The notes under the pieces were generated by a model that did no database searches, had not been told where the DNA came from, and saw only the letters and a list, made by a program, of their open reading frames with translations. This document shows, piece by piece, positions 1-7,278 of a stretch of 12,461 nucleotides of DNA. Source of the stretch: DATJBF01 sp035516795 (GTDB taxonomy: Bacteria; Verrucomicrobiota; Verrucomicrobiia; Palsa-1439); assembly GCA_035516795.1 (NCBI GenBank), contig DATIZX010000048.1:1-12461 (forward strand), read 5' to 3'. The translations under genes were made by a program, and so were the position numbers. The first letter of the stretch is position 1. Every line of letters starts with the position of its first letter.

Positions 1-375
1 CTCCAAATGGCGGCGTTATGGGACGAAGTGAAGGACCGTCTCAACAAGCCGGGCCTCAGCCTTTCGGGCGGCCAGCAACAGCGTCTCTGCATCGCCCGGG
101 CACTTGCCGTCCAGCCCGATGTCTTGCTCATGGACGAGCCCGCTTCGGCACTCGATCCGATTGCGACCATGAAAATCGAAGAACTAATTCAACAGTTGAA
201 GAAGACCTACACGATTGTTATCGTCACCCACAACATGCAGCAAGCGGCGCGCTGTTCGGATTTCACCGCGTTCTTCTATCTGGGGCGACTGATCGAGCTG
301 GACGACACCGAAAAAATGTTTACCAATCCGACCAACAAGCAAACCGAGGATTACGTTACGGGTAGATTCGGATAA
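1..375 (+). CDS. pstB: Phosphate ABC transporter ATP-binding protein PstB (3' part)
   Basis: ATPase subunit of the high-affinity phosphate importer PstSCAB, which works at the inner face of the cytoplasmic membrane. The reading frame is open from base 1, so the start, Walker A and Q-loop lie outside the window and only the last ~124 residues are present. Visible in order are the ABC signature LSGGQQQR (bases 61-84), Walker B VLLMDEP (121-141), the D-loop SALD, and the H-loop histidine in VTHNMQQAARCSD (His codon 229-231). The tail with FFYLGRLIE and a TEDYVTGRFG ending is typical of PstB rather than other ABC ATPases. The phoU gene starts 2 bases after the stop, the standard pst operon order. 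The first ATG in the window (base 7) is internal, not the start. Confidence 0.95.
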   Translation, partial: LQMAALWDEVKDRLNKPGLSLSGGQQQRLCIARALAVQPDVLLMDEPASALDPIATMKIEELIQQLKKTYTIVIVTHNMQQAARCSDFTAFFYLGRLIELDDTEKMFTNPTNKQTEDYVTGRFG

Positions 376-377
376 GC

Positions 378-1043
378 ATGGAACGCCATTTTGACCAAGA
401 ATTGTCTGAACTGAAAGAGGTCTTGCTGCGCATGGCCGGTCTGGCAGAACACGGCGTGGCCCAGTCGCTCAAGGCGCTGGTTCAACGCGACAACTCACTG
501 GCCAAAAAGGTGGATACTGACGACGTCGCGCTCGATCGCCTGGAGATTGAAATCGACAATCGCTGCATCAAATTGCTCGCGCTGCGACAACCCACGGCAA
601 CTGATCTTCGTTTCATCGCCATGGCGATGAAGATCTCCAGTGAGTTGGAGCGCATTGGGGATCAGGCCGTGAATATCGCCCATCGAGCCGAGGAATTGAG
701 CAAAGAGCCGCTGCTGAAACCGCTGGTAGACATCCCCCGGATGGCCGAACATGCTCAAGGGATGATCCACGATTCGCTCGATGCGTTTGTATATCAAAAG
801 CCGGATCTGGCGCGCGCCGTGATTCGTCGCGACCAACAAGTGGATTTGCTCAACAGCCAATTGCATCGCGAACTGACCAGTTTCATGATCGAAGACCCGC
901 ACACGATTACGCGGTGCCTGAATCTGATGAGCGTCGCGCACAATCTCGAACGAATTGCAGACCACGCGACCAATATCGCGGAAGATATTGTTTATCTTTA
1001 CGAAGCGCGCGATATTCGTCACCAAAACGAATCCGCCGGCTAG
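378..1043 (+). CDS. phoU: Phosphate signalling/transport regulator PhoU
   Basis: PhoU is a cytoplasmic, all-helical metal-binding protein that links the Pst transporter to the PhoR/PhoB sensor system and limits phosphate uptake. This 221-residue protein has the normal family length and the internal duplication of two three-helix bundles. Each half carries the E-x3-D metal motif: ELERIGDQA (Glu91, Asp95) and NLERIADHATNIAED (Glu191, Asp195). The N-terminus (HFDQELSELKEVLLRMAGL) is also typical. It starts 2 bases after pstB, with only a weak GGATAAG-like ribosome site, so translation is probably coupled to pstB. In several bacteria loss of PhoU causes polyphosphate build-up, which fits the ppx and ppk genes downstream. 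Confidence 0.95.
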   Translation: MERHFDQELSELKEVLLRMAGLAEHGVAQSLKALVQRDNSLAKKVDTDDVALDRLEIEIDNRCIKLLALRQPTATDLRFIAMAMKISSELERIGDQAVNIAHRAEELSKEPLLKPLVDIPRMAEHAQGMIHDSLDAFVYQKPDLARAVIRRDQQVDLLNSQLHRELTSFMIEDPHTITRCLNLMSVAHNLERIADHATNIAEDIVYLYEARDIRHQNESAG

Positions 1044-1082
1044 GCTTGGCAGACGTTCGGGCCGGCGGCCGAAAGAGCCGAC

Positions 1083-2066
1083 ATGAAATCTACCAAACGC
1101 CGGTACTGGCTGGGCTTCGATCTTGGTGGGACCAAGATGATGGCCACAGTTTTCGACAAGAACTTTAACATCGTTGCCTTCCGCCGCAAAAAGACCAAGG
1201 AAGGTAAAGGGGCCAAAGGAGTCCTCACGCGGATTGTCGAAACGATCGAGGAGGCGCTGCAAGCTGCGCACCTCAGCCACAAACAGCTCGGTGCCATTGG
1301 CATCGGCACTCCCGGCTGGCTCGATCTAAACCGCGGGATAATCCTGACCGCACCGAACCTTGGCTTGCACAACATACCAGTCAAGAAAGAATTGACCAGA
1401 GACTTCGGTTGTTCGGTCGCCGTCGTCAACGACGTGGACGCCGGCACGTACGGTGAGTACCGCTTCGGTGCGGGTCGGGGTGTTCGCTGCCTGCTCGGTG
1501 TGTTTCCAGGCACTGGCATCGGCGGGGGCTTGGTGTACGAAGGCAAGCTTTTTCGAGGCAGTACCAGCTCGTGCATGGAAGTCGGTCACATTCACATGCA
1601 GCCAAAAGGCCAACTTTGTGGGTGTGGCCGGCGTGGTTGTCTGGAAACGGTCGCCAGCCGACTGGCGATTTCCTCGGAAGCCGGTACGGCCGCCTATCGA
1701 GGAGAGGCTCCGCATTTACTCGAACTGGCGGGCACCGATGTCGCCGGTATCCGCAGCGGAGCGCTGGCGTCTTCAATCAAAGCGGGCGACCATCTCGTCG
1801 AGGATATTGTGCGCCATGCGGCGAAAGAACTGGGCATCGCGATTGGCAGCATCGTCAACCTACTCGCGCCAGACATGGTGGTACTGGGGGGAGGCCTCGT
1901 CGAAGCCATGCCCGGGCTTTACGTGCAGCAGGTTCGTCAGTCCATCAATAAACAAGCGCTGCGACCGTTCACCAAATCGTTGAGGGTTGTCGTCGCCAAG
2001 CTCGGCGACGATGCGGTCGTGCTGGGTGCGGCGGCGCTGGCCGCAGAGGAGGTCGGCCGTGACTGA
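1083..2066 (+). CDS. ROK-family sugar kinase, probable glucokinase
   Basis: A 327-residue ROK (repressor/ORF/kinase) protein without an N-terminal DNA-binding domain, so a kinase rather than a repressor. Visible are the phosphate loop FDLGGTK (Asp13-Lys18), the catalytic ND pair in NDVDAGTYGEYRFGAG (Asp117), the glycine-rich GTGIGGGLVYEG, the EVGHI sugar/zinc motif, and the zinc-binding CGCGRRGCLE (Cys179, Cys181, Cys186). The likely reaction is phosphorylation of glucose or a related hexose in the cytoplasm. It lies 39 bases after phoU with no clear promoter between, and its end overlaps the ppx start by 8 bases, so it belongs to the polyphosphate operon. ROK enzymes include polyP-dependent glucokinases, so polyP as phosphoryl donor is possible. 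The zinc motif is more usual in ATP-type members to my knowledge, so the donor and the exact sugar remain open. Confidence 0.85.
   Translation: MKSTKRRYWLGFDLGGTKMMATVFDKNFNIVAFRRKKTKEGKGAKGVLTRIVETIEEALQAAHLSHKQLGAIGIGTPGWLDLNRGIILTAPNLGLHNIPVKKELTRDFGCSVAVVNDVDAGTYGEYRFGAGRGVRCLLGVFPGTGIGGGLVYEGKLFRGSTSSCMEVGHIHMQPKGQLCGCGRRGCLETVASRLAISSEAGTAAYRGEAPHLLELAGTDVAGIRSGALASSIKAGDHLVEDIVRHAAKELGIAIGSIVNLLAPDMVVLGGGLVEAMPGLYVQQVRQSINKQALRPFTKSLRVVVAKLGDDAVVLGAAALAAEEVGRD
2046..2053 (+). promoter_or_regulatory. Strong Shine-Dalgarno fixing the GTG start of ppx
   Basis: GAGGAGGT lies 5 bases before the GTG at 2059, inside the last codons of the ROK kinase gene. It matches the 16S anti-SD core almost perfectly. 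It decides in favour of the GTG over an upstream in-frame ATG at 1987, which would add 24 residues unlike any Ppx N-terminus. Confidence 0.8.
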
Positions 2067-3642
2067 AACCACCTCGACCGGGAGCCGTCCCGTAGCAGTC
2101 ATTGACATCGGGGCGAGTGCCATCCGTCTGCGCATTGCCGAGATTTCAGCCGATGGCGCAGTTCGCAATTTGGAATCTCTCCACCAAGCGGTTCGCCTCG
2201 GCAAGGATGCGTTCAGCACCGGGCACATTCAAGCGGCCACGGTCGAGGAATGCATCAAGGTGCTGGCGGGATTCCGCCGGGTGATGGTGGAGTACGGCAT
2301 TACCCGAGATGATCAGATTCGCGCCGTGGCAACCAGCGCCTTACGCGAGGCTGACAACCGGGCCGCCGTACTCGACCGGCTCTATATGTCCACCCAGATC
2401 AATGTCGAAGTGATTGAGGGCGCGGAAGAAAATCGTTTGACCTATATTGCCGTGCAAGATGTGCTCGAACACGAACCCCGGCTCAAGGTCAAAGAGGCGG
2501 TCATTATCGACGTAGGCGGAGGCAGCACGGAGCTGCTTTTGCTACAGGAGGGTCGGATCACCTATGCCCAAAGCTATCGTCTCGGCGCGCTCCGGATGCG
2601 CGAGACCTTGGAGACGTATCGCGCCCCCGCTGATCGAGTCCGCTCCATTCTCGACCAACACATTCGGCATGCCGTGGATCAGATCCGGCGAACCACTCCC
2701 GTCGGACAAGTGCGGCATTTGATTGGAGTCTCAGGCGACGCACAGTTTGCGGCGGCATTGCTCGCGCCAGACTGGCCCCAGGTGCGCGTGAGCCGGCTGG
2801 ATGGCGCCGCCTTCACCGCTCTGGCGGAAAAACTCGTGCCGTTACCTGTCGACGACCTGGTGCGGGCGTATCGTTTGCCTTATCAGGGAGCGGAAACCAT
2901 CGGTCCGGGATTGCTCGCCTACGCGCATTTGGCGCGCGCCTTCCAGGTGAATGAATTGATCGTGCCCAAGTGCAGTCTGCGCGATGGCTTGCTCAAAGAA
3001 ATGGCCGCCCCCGGCGCATGGACACAGCAGTACACCGAGCAGGTCGTGCACGCCGTCATGTCCTTGGGACGAAAATACCAGGTGGACGAGAAGCATGCGC
3101 AACATGTGGCCGAGTTAAGTGTCCGCTTGTTCCGCGAGCTGCAGCCCGAACATCAATTGGACAGAAGATTTGAATTGTTGCTGCGCATTGCGGCGTTGCT
3201 GCACGAAGTCGGCAACTTCATCAGCGACCGCAGCCATCACAAACATTCCATGTACATTATCCTCAACAGTGAGTTATTCGGCCTTGCCAAGCGCGACCTT
3301 ACCCTGATTGCCCTGATTGCGCGCTACCACCGCCGGGCCATGCCGCGGCCCTATCACGAAGAATTTCAATTGCTCGATCGCGACAGCCGGATCGCCGTGC
3401 TGAAACTCGCCTCCATTTTACGCGTGGCGGATGCGCTCGAACGCAACCACATGCAATTGGTCCGCGAACTGAAGTTTTCCCGCGAAAAAGGTCAATTCCT
3501 CATCACCGTGAAAGGCGTGGGCGATCTTACGCTGGAGCGGCTGGCACTAAGGGAAAAGGGGGATTTATTCGAGGAGGTGTACGGCCTGAAACCCGCCCTG
3601 CGCGCCGCCCGTCCCACCCGAGAGGTGACCGGCGATGGATAA
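2059..3642 (+). CDS. ppx: Ppx/GppA-family exopolyphosphatase with C-terminal HD-like domain
   Basis: Probable cytoplasmic exopolyphosphatase releasing phosphate from the ends of polyP chains; a guanosine pentaphosphatase role (GppA) cannot be excluded. The 527 residues match the long, E. coli-type Ppx (about 510). The N-terminal actin-like ATPase-fold half carries phosphate loop 1 (VIDIGASAIRL, Asp16), VATSALREADNR, the catalytic-Glu region EGAEENRLTY (Glu123/Glu124) and phosphate loop 2 IDVGGGSTELLLL (Asp151). The C-terminal half is the HD-like module of long Ppx proteins: HAQHVAELSVRLF, LLHEVGNFISDRSHHKHS and LRVADALERNH, with HE in place of HD as is usual there. Loop 1 reads GASA where E. 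coli Ppx has GSNS. GTG is chosen as start for its Shine-Dalgarno. It overlaps the ROK gene and ppk by 8 bases each. Confidence 0.92.
   Translation: MTETTSTGSRPVAVIDIGASAIRLRIAEISADGAVRNLESLHQAVRLGKDAFSTGHIQAATVEECIKVLAGFRRVMVEYGITRDDQIRAVATSALREADNRAAVLDRLYMSTQINVEVIEGAEENRLTYIAVQDVLEHEPRLKVKEAVIIDVGGGSTELLLLQEGRITYAQSYRLGALRMRETLETYRAPADRVRSILDQHIRHAVDQIRRTTPVGQVRHLIGVSGDAQFAAALLAPDWPQVRVSRLDGAAFTALAEKLVPLPVDDLVRAYRLPYQGAETIGPGLLAYAHLARAFQVNELIVPKCSLRDGLLKEMAAPGAWTQQYTEQVVHAVMSLGRKYQVDEKHAQHVAELSVRLFRELQPEHQLDRRFELLLRIAALLHEVGNFISDRSHHKHSMYIILNSELFGLAKRDLTLIALIARYHRRAMPRPYHEEFQLLDRDSRIAVLKLASILRVADALERNHMQLVRELKFSREKGQFLITVKGVGDLTLERLALREKGDLFEEVYGLKPALRAARPTREVTGDG
3621..3628 (+). promoter_or_regulatory. 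Shine-Dalgarno of ppk1
   Basis: AGAGGTGA lies 6 bases before the ATG at 3635, within the last codons of ppx. It supports that ATG as the ppk1 start and the 8-base overlap with the ppx stop at 3640-3642. Confidence 0.7.
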
Positions 3643-5755
3643 ACGCAGCTCTCCTCAATTTCTCAATCGAGAACTGAGTTGGCTTGAGTTCAACGCCCGC
3701 GTGTTGGAGGAGGCGACCGACCCGGCGGTGCCCTTGTTGGAACGCTTGAAATTCCTCGCCATTACCAGCTCCAATCTCGACGAGTTTTTCATGGTCCGGG
3801 TCGGCGGACTGCTTCAACTCTTGGAACAGGGCAAGAATATCTTCGACCCAGCCGGACTGACGACCCGCCAGCAACTGCTACAGATCAGCCGTCGCACGCA
3901 CAAGCTCGTTGCCGACCAGTATGGTTGCTTGTTGCAGGAACTGGATGTGTTGATGAAGGGAGCCGGAATCGAGCGGGTGAGCGCCAGTCAATTCGATCCG
4001 TCGCAGCACGGGCATCTGGAGAGTATCTTCACGCACGAAATCTACCCGGTCATTACGCCTATGGCCGTCAAATCAGCGTCCGAGTTTCCACGGTTGCCGG
4101 GGCTGGGGGTGAATCTGATCGTGCGCCTCACACCCGACAAGCCGACTTCACGGCGACATCGGTACGCTCTCATTCCGGTTCCGCGGCGTCTGAATCGATT
4201 TGTCTCATTGCCGGCCAAAGGGCGGCACACGTATGCCTTGGTCGAGGAAGTCATCCTTGCGTTTGTCCACCGCATCTTTCCCGGCGAACCGGTGCTCGAA
4301 TGCGTTCCATTTCGACTGACCCGCAATGCCGACATGGTTGCCCGCGAAGATCAGGCGGGCGATCTGCTGGCCCAAATGCGCGAAGTTCTCGACGCCCGCA
4401 AGCGCAGCGCTTGTGTCCGTTTAGAATTCAGTGATCGGATCACCAAGACGACCCGCCTGTTCCTGCAACAGACCCTGCGTGTACCGGATGATTTCGTCTA
4501 TCCCGTGCCGGGTCCGTTGGATCTCGCGGCCTTTGCCTCGCTTGCAAGCTTGCCGGGGTTCGAAGAACACAAATACGTGCCCTGGATGCCTCAGCCCATA
4601 CCCCAAATCCGGCCTGCGGATTCGATGTTCGACGTTCTGGCCCGTCACGACGTGCTGCTCCATCATCCGTACGAAAGCTTTGAACCGATCGAGCGGTTCA
4701 TCGAACAAGCGGCGGATGACCCGGACGTGCTGGCGATCAAACAAATCCTCTATCGCACCAGTGCCAACAGTCGCATCGTCGCGGCTCTTGCTCGTGCGGC
4801 TTCCAAGGGAAAGCAGGTCACGGTGATTGTCGAGTTGAAGGCCCGTTTTGATGAAGCCCGCAATATTGACTGGGCCCAGGCACTCGAGCAAGCCGGGGTG
4901 AACGTGATTTACGGCTTAGCCCGCCTCAAAGTCCACGCCAAGATTTGCATCGTGGTTCGCCGGGAAGCGGATGGGGTTCGCCGCTACGTGCACTTCGGCA
5001 CGGGTAATTACAATGAGATCACGGCCGGCTTGTATAGCGACATCAGTCTCATGACCAGCCAGGAGGACTATGGCGCGGATGCCACAACCTTCTTCAACAC
5101 GATCACCGGCTACTCTCAACCCGTGCGCTACCGCAAAATCGAAGCCGCGCCTCAAGGACTACGAGCCCGCGTGCTGGAATTGATCGAGAGCGAAATGTTG
5201 CGCTCCCAGCAGGGCCAGAAAGGCCACATCATGGCCAAGCTCAATTCGCTCGTGGACGCCGAGGTGATACGCGCTCTTTATCAAGCTTCACAGGCCGGAG
5301 TGCAAATTCAACTCAACGTGCGCGGCATTTGTTGCTTGCGTCCCGGGGTGCCGAAACTGAGTGAAAACATCACGGTGACCAGCATCGTCGATCGGTTCTT
5401 GGAGCACGCGCGCATCTTGTATTTCCGTCACGGAGGCGACGCGCTGATCTTCATCTCCAGCGCCGACTGGATGCCGCGCAACCTCGATCGCCGCGTGGAG
5501 TTGCTCGTGCCTGTCGAAGACGCCACGAGCCGGGAGAAACTGACCGCGATTCTGAAGACGAGCTTTTCCGACACGGCGGCGGCGCGCTTGCTGCAGCCCG
5601 ACGGCCATTACAGCCGCGCTGCTCCGCACGGGACGACGGGGGCGTTGCGCAGCCAACAAGTTTTCTGTGACCGGGCGCGGGAGGCAGCACGCGAAGCCCA
5701 GAAGGCACATTACCAAAGCTTCGAGCCGCAACTGCCCGCCCGACCTATCCAATGA
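3635..5755 (+). CDS. ppk1: Polyphosphate kinase 1
   Basis: Makes polyphosphate from the gamma-phosphate of ATP, reversibly, through a phosphohistidine intermediate. The 706 residues cover the complete family length (E. coli 688). The N-domain shows FLNRELSWLEFNARVL and TSSNLDEFFMVR, with Asn46 at the ATP-binding position. Catalytic residues line up one position off E. coli numbering: Arg374 (ILYRTSANS) and Arg404 (KARFDEARNIDWA) for metal/phosphate contact, His434 (LKVHAKICIVV), the autophosphorylated residue, and His591 (VDRFLEHARILYF), the second essential histidine. HFGTGNYNE is also conserved. About 45 C-terminal residues after the fold (from DGHYSRAAP) are low in recognisable motifs and may be a lineage-specific tail. 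The gene overlaps ppx upstream and is followed after 1 base by the HD-CHAD gene, so synthesis, breakdown and binding of polyP should be co-expressed. Confidence 0.97.
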   Translation: MDKRSSPQFLNRELSWLEFNARVLEEATDPAVPLLERLKFLAITSSNLDEFFMVRVGGLLQLLEQGKNIFDPAGLTTRQQLLQISRRTHKLVADQYGCLLQELDVLMKGAGIERVSASQFDPSQHGHLESIFTHEIYPVITPMAVKSASEFPRLPGLGVNLIVRLTPDKPTSRRHRYALIPVPRRLNRFVSLPAKGRHTYALVEEVILAFVHRIFPGEPVLECVPFRLTRNADMVAREDQAGDLLAQMREVLDARKRSACVRLEFSDRITKTTRLFLQQTLRVPDDFVYPVPGPLDLAAFASLASLPGFEEHKYVPWMPQPIPQIRPADSMFDVLARHDVLLHHPYESFEPIERFIEQAADDPDVLAIKQILYRTSANSRIVAALARAASKGKQVTVIVELKARFDEARNIDWAQALEQAGVNVIYGLARLKVHAKICIVVRREADGVRRYVHFGTGNYNEITAGLYSDISLMTSQEDYGADATTFFNTITGYSQPVRYRKIEAAPQGLRARVLELIESEMLRSQQGQKGHIMAKLNSLVDAEVIRALYQASQAGVQIQLNVRGICCLRPGVPKLSENITVTSIVDRFLEHARILYFRHGGDALIFISSADWMPRNLDRRVELLVPVEDATSREKLTAILKTSFSDTAAARLLQPDGHYSRAAPHGTTGALRSQQVFCDRAREAAREAQKAHYQSFEPQLPARPIQ

Positions 5756-5756
5756 C

Positions 5757-7208
5757 ATGTTATCCATCGCCCAACTGTGCGTGAAGTATGGCAACGAAGA
5801 CGTCCATACCCAGCACGTCACCGCCCTGGCCTTACGATTGTTTGACGCGACGAGGAATTGGCTCCATCTCTCGCGCTCCGATCGGCCGCTCTTGGAAGCC
5901 GCAGCGCGGTTGCACGATATCGGCTACAGCCTGGATCCGGAGCGCCACCCGAAGCGCAGTGCTAAGCTTGTATTGCAGGAAGGGCTGGCTGGCTTTACTC
6001 CTGCCCAGCGACGCGTGATTGCCCAGGTCATTCCGTTGCATGGCGGCAACATCTCGAATTCTTCCCATCAACCGCCGCGAGCATTGGCCTTGGCGGCATT
6101 CCTGCGCATTGCCGACGGACTCGATCATGGGCACGCGCAGGATGCCGTTATCACCAACGTCAAACGAGTTCGTGACGTTATCCGCGTCACTGTTCGCAGC
6201 GAACATTTTCCATACAACGTTGCCCGCGCCGACCGCAAAGCCGACCTGTGGCGCGCCGTGTTCCCCGTGGATATTCAATTCATCGCCGCGCGTGTTCCGA
6301 AACGACAACGGAGCGCCTTGATCGAAGCCGATTTGCCGGTCCTGGAAGCGGCACGCAAACTTATGTCGCTCCAGCTCAAGACGGTGATGATCAACGTGGA
6401 CGGCGTAATCGCCGGCACCGACCCTCTGGCATTGCGCGATGTGCGCGTTGCGATTCGCCGGCTGCGTTTGTTGCTGCGCGTGTTTCGCAAGCGGTTGCCG
6501 GAATCGACGGTTCAATCGCTGTCGGGTGCTTTGCAGCATCTGAACCGACAACTCAGTCCCGTGCGTGATCTGGGTGTCTGGATGGCCTATTGGGAGGACC
6601 CCGAGGTGCAGCAGTCTCTGGCCCATCACCGGCAGTGGCAGACGTTTGTGGACTATCAGAAGCAACGTCGCCGCGCGCAACTGGCGAGCGCGCGCCGCGC
6701 GATGCGCAGCGTGGCCCTCACCACGACCCGCGTGCAGTTGGGGCAACTGCTACGCGTGGAATTGCCCCGCCGCATCCGCCGTGAACGGCCCGGCAATTTG
6801 AAGAAATTGGCCGCCCGCAAACTGGACAAAGCCCTGCGCCGCGTATGGAAACTGGGACGCCTCCGCAATTCCACGGACCCGTATGAGGTGCATCGGCTGC
6901 GACGCGCGCTGCGTCAGGCCCGGTATCTCGGCGGATTCTTTGGATCGTTGCTGGGCCCGGACGTGGAGAAACTAACCCGGCGCGTGCACGCCACCGAACG
7001 CGCCTTGTCGCAAATCCACGATGCGGACATGGCACTGATGCGCGTTCGCGAAGAGGTATCCGCGCCGCTACCACCACGGGTGTTGCTCCACCAACTCCGA
7101 CAACGCCGTCGCGAGAGTGCGAAACGAGCGGAAGCAACTTGGGAACGTCTTACACAAGCTGGTTTCCTTCGTGGCGTCAAACACACACTAAAGCAGGCAC
7201 GCCGCTGA
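5757..7208 (+). CDS. Two-domain protein: Ppx-like HD module plus CHAD domain
   Basis: A 483-residue protein with no single-gene name I recognise. Residues 1 to about 200 resemble the C-terminal half of the neighbouring Ppx: compare VKYGNEDVHTQHVTALALRLF here with RKYQVDEKHAQHVAELSVRLF there. Here the HD metal site is intact: His20, His53-Asp54 (RLHDIGY), His64, His95 (PLHGGN) and Asp120 (LRIADGLDH). Residues about 200-480 form a CHAD domain, an arginine/lysine-rich helical domain known to bind polyP: RVAIRRLRLLLRVF in the first half and DPYEVHRLRRALRQARYLGGFF (His379) in the second. The usual first-half histidine is Arg227. The ATG at 5757, 1 base after the ppk stop, is preferred although no Shine-Dalgarno is seen, which suggests coupling to ppk. 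Whether the HD part hydrolyses polyP, a nucleotide or nothing is unknown. Confidence 0.88.
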   Translation: MLSIAQLCVKYGNEDVHTQHVTALALRLFDATRNWLHLSRSDRPLLEAAARLHDIGYSLDPERHPKRSAKLVLQEGLAGFTPAQRRVIAQVIPLHGGNISNSSHQPPRALALAAFLRIADGLDHGHAQDAVITNVKRVRDVIRVTVRSEHFPYNVARADRKADLWRAVFPVDIQFIAARVPKRQRSALIEADLPVLEAARKLMSLQLKTVMINVDGVIAGTDPLALRDVRVAIRRLRLLLRVFRKRLPESTVQSLSGALQHLNRQLSPVRDLGVWMAYWEDPEVQQSLAHHRQWQTFVDYQKQRRRAQLASARRAMRSVALTTTRVQLGQLLRVELPRRIRRERPGNLKKLAARKLDKALRRVWKLGRLRNSTDPYEVHRLRRALRQARYLGGFFGSLLGPDVEKLTRRVHATERALSQIHDADMALMRVREEVSAPLPPRVLLHQLRQRRRESAKRAEATWERLTQAGFLRGVKHTLKQARR

Positions 7209-7243
7209 ACGATCAACTTGATCGCGCGCACGGCGACCTTGGC

Positions 7244-7272
7244 TTGTCACTTCTCAAATCGACAGCTAGATT
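7244..7272 (+). promoter_or_regulatory. Sigma70-like promoter of rtcB, probably leaderless
   Basis: TTGTCA (7244-7249, 5 of 6 to the -35 consensus) and TAGATT (7267-7272, 4 of 6 to the -10) are separated by 17 bases. The expected transcription start, about 7 bases past the -10, falls at the GTG start codon of rtcB (7279). No Shine-Dalgarno precedes that codon, which fits a leaderless message. The 70-base gap 7209-7278 that holds it is the largest before base 10341 and separates the polyP operon from the rtcB unit. The gap also holds GATCA-ACT-TGATC, too weak for a terminator. Confidence 0.55.
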
Positions 7273-7278
7273 GTCGCC

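Noticed and set aside
1046..1074. TTGGCA after phoU as a promoter for the ROK kinase
   Set aside because: No TAnnnT sequence at a 16-19 base distance; the short gap fits an operon.
495..1280. 261-residue open frame on the - strand across phoU and the ROK gene
   Set aside because: It lies opposite two well-supported genes, has no recognisable motif, and is explained by GC-rich codon usage.
1987..2058. Upstream ATG as ppx start
   Set aside because: The extra residues (SSPSSATMRSCWVRRR) are a frame-shifted reading of the ROK gene; the GTG at 2059 has a near-perfect Shine-Dalgarno.
5667..5756. Upstream start for HD-CHAD within ppk1
   Set aside because: It would overlap ppk1 by about 90 bases and add a basic sequence with no homology; the ATG at 5757 directly precedes the HD module.
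5832..6746. 304-residue open frame on the - strand opposite HD-CHAD
   Set aside because: Low-complexity composition with no domain; the + strand frame has clear HD and CHAD motifs.
7211..7223. Palindrome GATCA-ACT-TGATC as terminator of the polyP operon
   Set aside because: A 5-bp stem without a T-run is too weak; no convincing terminator is visible in this gap.
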